A stretch of DNA of 64,000 nucleotides, taken from the NCBI GenBank assembly GCA_003577165.1, contig QEUM01000009.1, positions 171,085 to 235,084 of the forward strand, read 5' to 3'. Both the position numbers and the translations under genes were made by a program. The notes beneath the pieces are model-generated. The model saw only the letters and a list, made by a program, of their open reading frames with translations, ran no database searches and was not told the DNA's origin. The DNA is from Armatimonadota bacterium (GTDB taxonomy: Bacteria; Armatimonadota; Fimbriimonadia; Fimbriimonadales; ATM1). Each line of letters begins with the position of its first letter. The stretch's first letter is position 1. Positions 35,344-44,227 of the stretch are shown here, piece after piece.

Positions 35344-36114
35344 ATGGCAGAGATCAACTTGGATTGCCCGGAGGCCCGCAAGAGCCTGCTGCCCTACCTG
35401 ACGGGACGCCTGGAAGGAGTGCAAGCAGCCACCTTCGAGGCTCACGTCAAGGCTTGCAGCTACTGCTCCGAACTGGTCGGAGACCGGAAGAAGGCCCTGC
35501 AGGCAGTCCTGGCCGCCGTCGAAGAGAAGGCCCATCCAGCACACGCCTCCCAGAAGAAAGAGAGCGCCCAAACCCTCTGGAAGGGAATCCAGACGAAACC
35601 CCTCGTCCTCAGCGCCTGCCTGGCCCTCGGCCTGATCGGCGTCAGTTGGTACGTCAGGCCCGGTTCCGACGTCTTCGGCGACAAGTTCACGCTCCCGGCC
35701 CGTCAGGAAGCCACCCCGACGGACGCGAAGGGATCGAATCCAGAAAAGGACCCGGGTAGCGGCACAGAGCCCCTGAAGGAAGAGACCACCGAGGCGTCTG
35801 CGCCTGCCACGGCACTCGACTCGCAGGCGACGCCACCAACCAACGAGGCTCCGCCCATCGAAAAGAAGACATCCGAGGGCGAAAACGACACGAAGGTCGC
35901 TGTTTCCACCCCCCCGGCGCCCGTCAAGAATCCCCCCCCTGCAAAGAAGAAGTCCAACAGGACCGTGACGAACCCGAAGAAGACGGCGAAGAGCGCCGCC
36001 AAACCGACATCGCCACCGAAGACTCGCGATCCTCAGCCCAATCGCGTCGAAGTCTTCGATGAGAACGGAAAGAGAATTGGAGAAACAATCCTGCCACGAG
36101 GAGATCAATCATGA
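35344..36114 (+). CDS. Anti-sigma-factor-like zinc-finger membrane protein
   Basis: A 256-residue protein. An N-terminal putative zinc finger of the ZAS type (Cys in NLDCPEARK, then HVKACSYC) is followed by one transmembrane segment (PLVLSACLALGLIGVSWYV) and a long periplasmic Pro/Lys/Thr-rich tail. ZAS domains usually hold an ECF sigma factor at the membrane, but no sigma-factor gene is adjacent. The stop overlaps the start of the STN-domain gene (ATGA), so the two are probably made together. A TTG at 35335 is an alternative start. Confidence 0.8.
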   Translation: MAEINLDCPEARKSLLPYLTGRLEGVQAATFEAHVKACSYCSELVGDRKKALQAVLAAVEEKAHPAHASQKKESAQTLWKGIQTKPLVLSACLALGLIGVSWYVRPGSDVFGDKFTLPARQEATPTDAKGSNPEKDPGSGTEPLKEETTEASAPATALDSQATPPTNEAPPIEKKTSEGENDTKVAVSTPPAPVKNPPPAKKKSNRTVTNPKKTAKSAAKPTSPPKTRDPQPNRVEVFDENGKRIGETILPRGDQS

Positions 36115-36896
36115 AGAAAATCGCAATCATCTGCGCCGGCCTTTGTCTGGCTCTCACGGCGCTCGGTCAAGCGTCGGAATCCGGCGTCAGCGTAGACAGC
36201 GAACTGAAGGTGACCGTAACGTCCAACGGTGACGACGTGCGCAAGGTCTTGTTCCAAATGTTCTCGCAGGCGAACAAGAACTTCATCGTCGAGACAGGTC
36301 TCTACTTCTCGCTCACGCTGAACCTCTCCAACGTCCCGTTCGAAACGGCTCTCGGATTCATCTGCAAGAACGCCGGGATGGCGTATCGCATCGAGAACGA
36401 CGTGTACGTCTTCCATAAGCCGGAGAAGCAGCCGCTGAAGACGCAGGAGACTAAGACCGTCTCCGGACAGACCTCTGCCCCGCCACAGAACGCTGCGCCC
36501 AAGACGCTCGATCCGAGCGTGCTAAACAAGACGATCAACACGCGACTGGAGATGGCAGACATCCGCGACGTTTTCCGGGAATTCACGAAACAGACCGGCG
36601 TCCCGATCGAGGTGGACAAGCGAGTGAAGTCGCTGAAAGTCAACGCTTACATGATTGAGACGTCGCTGCGCTTCGCGTTGAACTCGATCACCCAGACCGC
36701 GAAGTTGATGTACACGTTCACCGATCGTGGGACGATCCTCGTCAGCGATCCAGCCCTGCCCGTGGAGGCTCCTCCGCAATCGGTGGATACGAAGCAGGAC
36801 GTGAAGATCGCTTGCCCACAGTGCTCCACCGAACTCCAGAAAGGCTGGAAGTACTGTCCCTCCTGCGGGAACTACGTGAAGAACATCACGACTTAA
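36111..36896 (+). CDS. Exported protein with two STN-like domains and a zinc ribbon
   Basis: A 261-residue protein with signal peptide (MKKIAIICAGLCLALTALGQA). Two similar segments, about 30-105 and 140-215, have the secretin/TonB short N-terminal pattern (DDVRKVLFQMFSQANKNFIV ... GMAYRIENDVYVF; ADIRDVFREFTKQTGV ... RGTILV). The C-terminus is a zinc ribbon, CPQCSTELQKGWKYCPSCG. STN domains usually sit in outer-membrane secretins or receptors; here the pore is missing and a ribbon replaces it. It is coupled to the zinc-finger gene upstream. Function unknown. Confidence 0.75.
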   Translation: MKKIAIICAGLCLALTALGQASESGVSVDSELKVTVTSNGDDVRKVLFQMFSQANKNFIVETGLYFSLTLNLSNVPFETALGFICKNAGMAYRIENDVYVFHKPEKQPLKTQETKTVSGQTSAPPQNAAPKTLDPSVLNKTINTRLEMADIRDVFREFTKQTGVPIEVDKRVKSLKVNAYMIETSLRFALNSITQTAKLMYTFTDRGTILVSDPALPVEAPPQSVDTKQDVKIACPQCSTELQKGWKYCPSCGNYVKNITT

Positions 36897-36919
36897 ATCC
36901 GACCCCCACGTGCGCAGCC

Positions 36920-36954
36920 GCGGGCCGGCTTGTCCGGCCCGCTTAATTTTTTTT
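36920..36954 (+). terminator. Rho-independent terminator after the STN-domain gene
   Basis: A perfect 9-bp GC stem GCGGGCCGG/CCGGCCCGC with a 5-base loop is followed by TTAATTTTTTTTC. This is a textbook plus-strand terminator 23 bases past the stop and just before the convergent ABC transporter gene. Confidence 0.9.
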
Positions 36955-36955
36955 C

Positions 36956-38791
36956 TTAGGTGCCTGGCTGCGGAGCAGCCTGCTCTTCCAGATCCCTCAG
37001 TTGGCGCGACCGGCTCTCGAACTGCTCGTGATAGAGTTGAGCATAGACTCCGTCCAGGGCGAGCAATTCGGCGTGCCTGCCCCTCTCCACTATGCGACCT
37101 CTCTTCACGACGAGGATCTGATCGGCGTCGAGAATCGTCGAAAGCCGGTGAGCGATCGCGAACGTGGTCCGTCCGTGCATCAGCCTCTTGAGCGACTCCT
37201 GGATCAACCTCTCGCTGCGGGTGTCCAAGGAGGAGGTCGCCTCGTCGAGAATCAGGATACGCGGGTTCTTCAGGATCGCCCGTGCGATCGCAATCCTCTG
37301 CTTCTCCCCACCCGACAACTTGTAGCCGCGCTCGCCGACCACCGTCTCGTAACCGTGTTCGAGACTGGAGATGTGGTCGTGGATCGCAGCCATGCGGCAA
37401 GCCAACTCCATCTCGTCCTGCGTGGCTTCCGGCTTGGCGACCCGAAGGTTCTCTGCGATGGTGGCATGGAGCAGATACGTCTCCTGTGTCACTGCGCCGA
37501 CGATCTCATGAATGCTCTCCATCTTGAGATCTTTCACGTCGATGCCGTCGATGCAGACGCTTCCTTTCGTTGCATCATACAGGCGCGGTATCAAATACGT
37601 GAGGGTGGTCTTCCCCGCTCCGCTCGGCCCGACTAAGGCGACGAGTTGTCCGGGCTTTGCCGTAAACGAGATGTCCTCCAACGTCCACGGCCCATCATCA
37701 TCGTATCGGAAGTGAACCCCACGCATCTCCACCTCGCCTTGCACTGACTCGCGATGAAGCGGGACCGCGTTGGGCGAGTCTTCGATTTCACGCGGTAGGC
37801 CGAGGTACTGGAAAATGCGATCAAACAGCGCGAGCGAGCTGATCAGTTCCACCTGCGAACTCAGCAGCCCCGTGATCGGGAAGAACAGGCGAATCTGAAG
37901 CGCGGTGAAGGCGACGATCTTTCCCGCCGTCATAGTAGGGTCTCCCCGAAACATCAGGTAGCCCGCCAGCCAATAGACAAGCGCCGGAGCCAGGGACGTG
38001 ATCAGTCGGATCATCCCGAAAAAGAGATATGTGAGAATCTGCTGCTTAATCTGCCAAGTAGCCAGCAGCCGATTGTCCTCATCGAACTTCGCGTTGAGCA
38101 CGTCGAGTCGGCCCGTCGTCTTTGTCAGGAGGATGCCGGAAACGCTGAGCGTCTCTTGCATCATGCTGTTCAGGTCGCTCGTTTTCTCCTGCACGCCCGT
38201 CCGAACGTCGCGCGCAAAGTTTCCGACGGACTTTCCGAGCAGGCCGAACATCGGAATCATCGCCACCGACAGGATGGTGAGGCGCCAGTCCACGATGATC
38301 ATGGCGATGATGCAGGAAACCACAATCGCGAAGTTGCTGATGACGTCCACAAGCGTCGTGCAAAGCACCGTCTGCACGCCCTGCACGTCGCTGATGAGGC
38401 GCGTCTGAATGTCCCCAGTCCGAGTGGAGGTGAAGAACTTCAGGGGCATCGCCTGCAAGTGCACGAACAGCTTCCGCCGCAGGTCGCACATGATCTTCTG
38501 GCCGACGACCACGCTGAGGTACCCATAAAGGACAGTGACCAATGCGGCGACAAGCGTGATGACGATCGTGAGTGCGGAGTACAGGCTGACGACCGGGAGG
38601 CTGCCCTTCGTGATGCCGTCGTCGATGATGATCTGCAGCCAGAGGGGAGGAAGCAGGCCCAGCAGCACGCCCACCACGACGGCCACCATGGTCAGGATCA
38701 CGTCCCGCCGATACGGGCGGAAGAGCGCTCGAATCCGGCTGATGAGTTCCGGATTCGTGTAGGTCGGCCTCGTCGTCGCTCCCTTCTCCAT
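36956..38791 (-). CDS. ABC transporter, fused permease-ATPase (ABCB/MsbA type)
   Basis: A 611-residue half-transporter exporter. Six transmembrane segments occupy about 30-330 (LTMVAVVVGVLLGLLPPLWL onward). The nucleotide-binding domain has Walker A GPSGAGKT, signature LSGGEKQRIAIARAI, Walker B ILILDEATSSLD and His in FAIAHRLST. Homodimers of this type export lipids, peptides or drugs; substrate unknown. I used the ATG at 38791 because the membrane domain follows directly; an in-frame ATG at 38875 is possible. Divergent from the Fe-S carrier gene. Confidence 0.9.
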   Translation of the reverse strand: MEKGATTRPTYTNPELISRIRALFRPYRRDVILTMVAVVVGVLLGLLPPLWLQIIIDDGITKGSLPVVSLYSALTIVITLVAALVTVLYGYLSVVVGQKIMCDLRRKLFVHLQAMPLKFFTSTRTGDIQTRLISDVQGVQTVLCTTLVDVISNFAIVVSCIIAMIIVDWRLTILSVAMIPMFGLLGKSVGNFARDVRTGVQEKTSDLNSMMQETLSVSGILLTKTTGRLDVLNAKFDEDNRLLATWQIKQQILTYLFFGMIRLITSLAPALVYWLAGYLMFRGDPTMTAGKIVAFTALQIRLFFPITGLLSSQVELISSLALFDRIFQYLGLPREIEDSPNAVPLHRESVQGEVEMRGVHFRYDDDGPWTLEDISFTAKPGQLVALVGPSGAGKTTLTYLIPRLYDATKGSVCIDGIDVKDLKMESIHEIVGAVTQETYLLHATIAENLRVAKPEATQDEMELACRMAAIHDHISSLEHGYETVVGERGYKLSGGEKQRIAIARAILKNPRILILDEATSSLDTRSERLIQESLKRLMHGRTTFAIAHRLSTILDADQILVVKRGRIVERGRHAELLALDGVYAQLYHEQFESRSRQLRDLEEQAAPQPGT

Positions 38792-38921
38792 TGACTCGCC
38801 AGTATGTCCGCCGGCCGGCCCCCTCCGGGCGAGACGCCTTGACTTTAGCCCGGCTAAGAGACGAATTTCTGCCATAATTGGAGCAACAGGCGGGCGCGAC
38901 CCCTGGAGGCACCGATAACTT

Positions 38922-39341
38922 ATGGCAGTGAACGAAGAACTCAAGACCACCCCAATCACCCTGTCTGAGAAGGCAGCGACCGAGGTCAAGGGCCTGCTCG
39001 ACGAGCAGGGCAAACCCGAGGCGGCGCTTCGGGTTTGGGTCGCCGGTGGCGGCTGTTCCGGTCTCTCGTACGGAATGGCGATCGACGACGGCCAGCCGGA
39101 GTCGGAAGATCAGGTTTTCGAGCACCAGGGCGTGCGCATCTTCGTCGACGAACTGAGCCTCAAGTACATGACCGGCTCGGTCGTCGACTACGTCGAGGAC
39201 GTTCTCGGCGGAGGCTTCAAGATCGAGAACCCGAATGCGGTCCGGTCGTGCGGCTGCGGAAGCTCTTTCTCAACCGAAGAGGAAGGCATGCCGGGCTTAG
39301 AAACGGGCGGCCGCGGATGCGGCGGCTGCGGAAGCCACTAA
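38922..39341 (+). CDS. erpA: A-type iron-sulfur cluster carrier (ErpA/IscA family)
   Basis: A 139-residue HesB/IscA-family protein that delivers Fe-S clusters to apo-enzymes. The three ligand cysteines are Cys45 (GGGCSGL) and Cys110/Cys112 (SCGCGSSF). It is about 25-30 residues longer than most family members. The extra C-terminus, GGRGCGGCGSH, adds two cysteines (133, 136). TGGAGG lies about 12 bases before the ATG. The stop overlaps that of the convergent peptide-ABC gene by 3-4 bases. The Fe-S enzymes encoded at 24.6-29.3 kb are plausible clients. Confidence 0.92.
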   Translation: MAVNEELKTTPITLSEKAATEVKGLLDEQGKPEAALRVWVAGGGCSGLSYGMAIDDGQPESEDQVFEHQGVRIFVDELSLKYMTGSVVDYVEDVLGGGFKIENPNAVRSCGCGSSFSTEEEGMPGLETGGRGCGGCGSH

Positions 39342-40285
39342 ACCGCGTTCGATTCGGTGAGAGCCGAAACCGGGAAATAGCACCGGTACCCACGGTCACC
39401 CTCGATCGTCAACTCAGGCTCGGCCTCGACGCACCGATCCTGTCGGCGCGGACACCGTGAGCTGAACCTGCACCCAGGAACGCGCACCCTCGGGTCGGGG
39501 ATTTCGCCCGCGAGCACGGCCGGAAGCCGTCCGACCAGCTCCAGCGTCGGCGCGGAAGCCATGAGCGCTTGCGTGTAGGGATGCCGAGGCGCACCAAAGA
39601 CATCTCCCGTCGGCCCGATTTCCACGATCCGACCTAAGTACATCACGGCCACCCGGTCGGCGATGTAGCGAACCGTCATCAGGTCATGAGAGATGTACAG
39701 GTACGCGCAACTCCGCGATGCCTGCAGGTCTTTCAGCAAATTGAGAATCTGTGCGCGAATTGAAAGGTCCAGAGCGGCCGTCGGCTCATCGCACAGAACG
39801 AGCGGCGGATTCAACGCGAGAGCGCGAGCGATCGCAACACGCTGTCTCTGCCCGCCGCTGAGTTGGTGCGGATAGCGGTCCATCAAACCAGGATCGAGGC
39901 CGGTTTCCTTCATCACCTCTACGGCTCTCTCGCGCGGGTTGGGGTGCTTGTGAATCACAAGTGGCTCCGAGATGCTGTCGCCAATCGTCCACCGTGAATC
40001 GAGGCTTGCGTAAGGGTCTTGCCAAACGATTCCGACGCGCTTCGCAAGCCCGCGCAGATCGCCCGTGACGTCGTTGCCTTGAACGACGATCTTCCCACCG
40101 GCCGCCCTCTCCAGGCCCAAGATCGCCTTGGCCAAGGTCGTCTTCCCGCAGCCCGACTCGCCGACAACGGCAAGCGTCTCCCCGGCGGCAAGTTCGAGCG
40201 ACACGCCGTCCACGGCGCGGATGACCCCCCCCGGAACGTGATACACGACCGTGAGGTCCTCCGTTCTCAATACTGTCTCAGACAT
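39338..40285 (-). CDS. Oligopeptide/dipeptide ABC transporter ATPase (DppF/OppF type)
   Basis: A 315-residue ABC ATPase with Walker A GESGCGKT, the Q-loop WQDPYASLDSRWT, signature LSGGQRQRVAIARAL, Walker B LVLCDEPTAALD and HDL switch. The C-terminal oligopeptide-transporter extension is cysteine-containing (CRFSSRCPRRQDRC), as in DppF/OppF, which bind an Fe-S cluster. The ATG at 40285 overlaps the DppD-type gene by 8 bases. No permease or binding protein is encoded nearby. Confidence 0.9.
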   Translation of the reverse strand: MSETVLRTEDLTVVYHVPGGVIRAVDGVSLELAAGETLAVVGESGCGKTTLAKAILGLERAAGGKIVVQGNDVTGDLRGLAKRVGIVWQDPYASLDSRWTIGDSISEPLVIHKHPNPRERAVEVMKETGLDPGLMDRYPHQLSGGQRQRVAIARALALNPPLVLCDEPTAALDLSIRAQILNLLKDLQASRSCAYLYISHDLMTVRYIADRVAVMYLGRIVEIGPTGDVFGAPRHPYTQALMASAPTLELVGRLPAVLAGEIPDPRVRVPGCRFSSRCPRRQDRCVEAEPELTIEGDRGYRCYFPVSALTESNAV

Positions 40286-41279
40286 TCGTTCCCTCGACCA
40301 GCCAACAGGCCGCGCTGTGAGAGCCGTCCTCCGAACTCCACTGATTGCCAAATTCGTGGGCTACGTCCGCTCGAAACTTCAAAGCAGGCATGAGACCCGG
40401 CTCGACGTCGCACTTCTCGTGGCAAAAACTGCAGCGCACTGCGAAACTGCAGCCGACTCCGAGGGTCTTTGGATCCGGCGGCTGACCCTGGATCGACTGC
40501 AAGCGGCTCTGACCCGAAGGCAGAGATGCCAGCAGGCCTTGTGTGTACGGATGTGCGGGCGCGTGCAAGACATCCACTGCGCGCCCCTCTTCCACAACTT
40601 TTCCCGCGTAATACACAGCGATGCGATCCGACACCGAGCCAATGACTCCGATGTCGTGCGATATCAGGATCACGGCTGTGTTCTGTTCGCTTTGCAGTTC
40701 TTTCAAAAGCGCGAGGATTTGTGCCTGAAGAGTGACATCCAAAGCCGTCGTCGGCTCGTCAGCGATCAGCACGCGCGGATGACACGCGAACGCGATTGCG
40801 ATCATCACGCGCTGCCTCTGCCCTCCGCTGAGTTGGTGCGGGAACTTCTTCGCCGTGCTTTCCGGAGACGGCACTTTGACCGCGCGCAACTGTTCGATGG
40901 CCAACTCCCTTGCGCGCTTCCAACTCTCTTTGCGATGCAGCACGATCGCTTCGGCGACCTGATCCCCCACGCGCATCATCGGATTGAGGCTGGTGAACGG
41001 ATCTTGGAAGACCATCGCGATGTCTCCGCCGCGAATCTGACGAAGCCTCGATTCCTTCTCGCGAACGAGGTCGCGCCCATCGAGAAGGATCTCGCCGGCC
41101 GCAACACGGCCTGGGTACGGCAACAAACCCATGATGGCGAGGCCGGTCATGCTCTTCCCGCAGCCGGATTCGCCGACGATGCCCAAAGTTCGGCCCGCCT
41201 CGACCTCCAAGTCGACGCCCCGAAGCACTTCGGTGGAGCCGAACGCGACTCTGAGGCCGCGCACCTCGAGGACGGACAT
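40278..41279 (-). CDS. Oligopeptide/dipeptide ABC transporter ATPase (DppD/OppD type)
   Basis: A 333-residue ABC ATPase with Walker A GESGCGKS, Q-loop FQDPFTSLNPMMRVG, signature LSGGQRQRVMIAIAF, Walker B VLIADEPTTALD and HDIGV switch. The oligopeptide C-terminal extension carries cysteines (CSFAVRCSFCHEKC). The ATG at 41279 starts the ABC domain directly. With the overlapping DppF-type gene it forms the ATPase pair of a peptide, nickel or oligosaccharide importer whose membrane subunits are not in this window. Confidence 0.9.
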   Translation of the reverse strand: MSVLEVRGLRVAFGSTEVLRGVDLEVEAGRTLGIVGESGCGKSMTGLAIMGLLPYPGRVAAGEILLDGRDLVREKESRLRQIRGGDIAMVFQDPFTSLNPMMRVGDQVAEAIVLHRKESWKRARELAIEQLRAVKVPSPESTAKKFPHQLSGGQRQRVMIAIAFACHPRVLIADEPTTALDVTLQAQILALLKELQSEQNTAVILISHDIGVIGSVSDRIAVYYAGKVVEEGRAVDVLHAPAHPYTQGLLASLPSGQSRLQSIQGQPPDPKTLGVGCSFAVRCSFCHEKCDVEPGLMPALKFRADVAHEFGNQWSSEDGSHSAACWLVEGTNV

Positions 41280-41351
41280 GGCGGCGATTATAGCGGGGGG
41301 CGGCCGACAGCGACAGGCTTTCGCGAGGGCGAAGCGTGCAAGAATCGGACC

Positions 41352-42779
41352 GTGTTGGACGAGGCGAGCCTGGTCGCCGACCTTTCGGAGTTGCTCTCCG
41401 ACCGTCAGGTGCTTTCGGGCGCGGCTGCTCGCCGCGCGTACGACTGCGACGCATACACGATCCAGCGCAGACATCCGGACGTAGTCGTGTTCCCGCACTC
41501 CACGGAGGACGTGCAGAACGTCGTCCGATTCTGCGTGCGGAATGACGTCCCGTTCACGCCTCGTGGGGCCGGCACGGGGTTGAGCGGCGGCGCCCTTCCG
41601 GCCGAAGGCGGCGTGGTCATCTCCCTCACGCGAATGCGCAGGATTCTCGAAGTCGACATCGAGTCGAGGGTGATGAAGGCCGAAGCCGGATGCCCAAACA
41701 TCTCCCTCACGCGAGCCGTCGCAGAATGGAATCTACACTTCGCGCCCGATCCCAGCAGCCAGACGGTTTGCACATTGGGCGGAAACATCAGTGAGAACAG
41801 CGGCGGGCCACACACGCTCAAATATGGTGTCACGACCGACCACATCCTCGGCATCACACTCGTTGACGTTCATGGAGAGATTCGCGAGTTCGGTGGGAAG
41901 GTAGCAGGTTTCCCCGGCATCGACTTGATCGGACTCATCGTGGGAAGCGAAGGCACTTTCGGGGTGGTGACGGAAGCATGGGTACGGCTCACACCGAATC
42001 CATCCGTGATTCGAACGCTGCTCGCTTCGTTCCGCACGGCTCGCGCCGCAACTCAAACCGTCTCCGACATCATCGCCGCGGGCATCCTTCCCGCCGCCAT
42101 GGAATTCATGGATGGGAGCGTGGTCGAGGCCGTCGAAGCCGCGTTCAACACTGGCCTGCCGCGAAACGTGGGCGCACTTCTGCTCATCGAGTGCGATGGC
42201 GACGAGAGCGCAATTGCGGAGATCGAGCGCACAAAGCAGATCGCCCAACGAAACGACGCCCTCACAATTGAAGTCTCTTCGGACGAAACTCAAAGGGCAA
42301 AGTTGTGGACTGCGCGGAAGAAAGGAATCGGCGCCCTCGGCAGGCTGGCGCCAAGCATGGTGACGCACGACGGAGTCATCCCGAGGTCCAAGTTGCCGGA
42401 GGTGCTCGAGTTTGTGTACGGCGTCGCAGCAGAAAAGGGACTTCGCGTCGCAAACATCTTCCACGCGGGCGACGGCAACCTGCACCCCATCTTCCTCTTC
42501 GACGATCGCAAACCTGAAGACGTGGTCGCAGTCGTCGAAGCCGGCGAGCGTGTGATGCGACGCTGCATCGCGGAAGGAGGGAGCGTAACCGGAGAGCACG
42601 GAATCGGCGTCGAGAAAATAGACCTTCTTGCGGAAATGTTCTCCCCCGAGGACCTCTCGTTGCAAGAAGACATCCGCGCCGTGTTCAATCCTGGAAGTTT
42701 GTGCAATCCCGGAAAGGTGTTGCCATCGCAGAAGTCTTGTGTCGAAGTGAAGCTGCGCTCTCGACCGATTCCAGTTTAG
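41352..42779 (+). CDS. glcD: FAD-linked oxidase (GlcD/D-lactate dehydrogenase family)
   Basis: A 475-residue flavoprotein. The FAD-binding PP-loop is FTPRGAGTGLSGG with GGNISENSGG, and the C-terminal FAD-oxidase domain ends in TGEHGIGVEK and FNPGSLCNPGKV. Such enzymes oxidise 2-hydroxyacids (glycolate, D-lactate). I chose GTG 41352 because upstream sequence lies over the divergent ABC gene and this start gives the normal family length; TTG 41355 is an alternative. GlcE/GlcF subunits are not adjacent, so a stand-alone D-lactate-type enzyme is also possible. Confidence 0.88.
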   Translation: MLDEASLVADLSELLSDRQVLSGAAARRAYDCDAYTIQRRHPDVVVFPHSTEDVQNVVRFCVRNDVPFTPRGAGTGLSGGALPAEGGVVISLTRMRRILEVDIESRVMKAEAGCPNISLTRAVAEWNLHFAPDPSSQTVCTLGGNISENSGGPHTLKYGVTTDHILGITLVDVHGEIREFGGKVAGFPGIDLIGLIVGSEGTFGVVTEAWVRLTPNPSVIRTLLASFRTARAATQTVSDIIAAGILPAAMEFMDGSVVEAVEAAFNTGLPRNVGALLLIECDGDESAIAEIERTKQIAQRNDALTIEVSSDETQRAKLWTARKKGIGALGRLAPSMVTHDGVIPRSKLPEVLEFVYGVAAEKGLRVANIFHAGDGNLHPIFLFDDRKPEDVVAVVEAGERVMRRCIAEGGSVTGEHGIGVEKIDLLAEMFSPEDLSLQEDIRAVFNPGSLCNPGKVLPSQKSCVEVKLRSRPIPV

Positions 42780-42808
42780 CGGTCGCGATGGCTTGCGCGC
42801 CGATCGCG

Positions 42809-42814
42809 TATAAT
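42809..42814 (+). promoter_or_regulatory. Candidate -10 box (TATAAT) for nhaA
   Basis: A perfect TATAAT lies 36 bases before the ATG at 42850. No good -35 is seen 17 bases upstream. Transcription would begin near 42820, which leaves too little leader for the ATG at 42826 and supports the later start. Confidence 0.45.
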
Positions 42815-42849
42815 TTCCCCCGCCCATGCAGGAGAGAGAGGAAGGCACC

Positions 42850-44193
42850 ATGCCCGTTGCGAGAGCGGTACGCAGCGCACTGCTGCGTCCTTTCGTCGAA
42901 TTCGCGCGGCTGGAGGCCAGTGGTGGAATTCTCCTGATCGTGGCCGCAGCCGCGGCAATCGTCTGGGCGAACTCGTCGGCAGCGGAATCCTACTTCCACC
43001 TCTGGGAATCGCACGCCCGCATCTCATTCCGAGAGTGGGCGCTCGACCTCTCACTCCACGAGTGGATCAACGACGGCTTGATGGCGCTCTTCTTCCTCGT
43101 CGTCGGCCTCGAGATCAAGCGAGAGATCGTGCTCGGCGAACTCTCTTCGCCGAAGCGCGCAGCCTTTCCCTTCGCGGCGGCCATCGGTGGAATGGCCGTG
43201 CCCGCGGTGATCTTCCTGGCGTTTACATCGGGGACGCCCTACGCACGCGGGTGGGGGATTCCTACGGCCACCGACATCGCGTTCTCGCTTGGCGCGCTCG
43301 CCCTTCTTGGAAGCCGTGTGCCGGTTTCGCTCAAGATATTCTTGACTGCGTTCGCAATCGTGGACGACCTGGGAGCGGTTCTTGTGATCGCTCTGTTCTA
43401 CAACACCGGCATCTCGCTGTCCGCTCTCGCTCTCGCGGGCCTGTTCTTCATGCTGCTGATTCTCGCAAATCTTGCCGGAGAGCGCCGCCTCACGGTCTAT
43501 TCCCTGCTGGGCGTAGGCTTGTGGCTGTCACTTCTACATAGCGGCGTGCACGCAACGATTGCCGGCGTGCTGCTTGCGTTCACCATTCCCGCACGCGTGC
43601 GCCTGTATCCACGCGAATTCGTCGACAAGGCACGATCCATCATCGAGCGATTGAGACGGGAAGCCGAACGCGATGAATCGCCCTTGTCTCAAGATCGCCA
43701 AGATGCGCTCCAGACTCTCGAAAGGGCATGCCTGCAGGCGCAAATGCCGCTGCAAAGGCTGGAGCACATCTTGCATCCCTGGACGACCTACTGCGTATTG
43801 CCGATTTTCGCTCTGGCGAACGCTGGCGTCGCCATCGAGTCGGGACTTGGCTCGGCGTTCTCGCACCCTATGACGATCGGGATCACGCTGGGACTTCTGG
43901 TTGGCAAGAGCCTGGGAGTTCTCGCGGCTGCGTACCTTGCGGTTCGCCTGAGGCTGGCTGCGCTCCCGCGTGGGCTTGCCTGGGGACACCTCTTCCCTGT
44001 CGCCGTGCTCGGTGGGATTGGCTTCACGATGTCGCTGTTCATCTCGAATCTTGCGTTCACGGACGCAGAGGCTCGCAACCTTGCAAAGGCCGGCATCTTG
44101 CTCGGGTCTCTCGCTTCGGGAGTCATCGGCACACTGCTCCTCTCGAGAAAGCTGAAAAGGGACGCGCCGGATTTGACCGCAAACGAAGAGTAG
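42850..44193 (+). CDS. nhaA: Na+/H+ antiporter NhaA
   Basis: A 447-residue inner-membrane antiporter with about twelve hydrophobic segments. The paired aspartates of the ion site are in AFAIVDDLGAVLVIALFY, and WGIPTATDIAFSLGAL and the GGIGFTMSLFI segment are family signatures. NhaA extrudes Na+ in exchange for protons. The ATG at 42850 follows GAGGAAGG at good spacing; an ATG at 42826 would add eight residues but lies too close to the candidate promoter. Confidence 0.95.
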   Translation: MPVARAVRSALLRPFVEFARLEASGGILLIVAAAAAIVWANSSAAESYFHLWESHARISFREWALDLSLHEWINDGLMALFFLVVGLEIKREIVLGELSSPKRAAFPFAAAIGGMAVPAVIFLAFTSGTPYARGWGIPTATDIAFSLGALALLGSRVPVSLKIFLTAFAIVDDLGAVLVIALFYNTGISLSALALAGLFFMLLILANLAGERRLTVYSLLGVGLWLSLLHSGVHATIAGVLLAFTIPARVRLYPREFVDKARSIIERLRREAERDESPLSQDRQDALQTLERACLQAQMPLQRLEHILHPWTTYCVLPIFALANAGVAIESGLGSAFSHPMTIGITLGLLVGKSLGVLAAAYLAVRLRLAALPRGLAWGHLFPVAVLGGIGFTMSLFISNLAFTDAEARNLAKAGILLGSLASGVIGTLLLSRKLKRDAPDLTANEE

Positions 44194-44227
44194 CCGGGGA
44201 TTCCGCAAGTTCAGATAAACTCCCCGC

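Noticed and set aside
40251..41351. Upstream extension of the glcD frame by about 367 codons
   Set aside because: It runs antisense through the two peptide-ABC ATPase genes and encodes no FAD-oxidase sequence; the family's normal start is at 41352.
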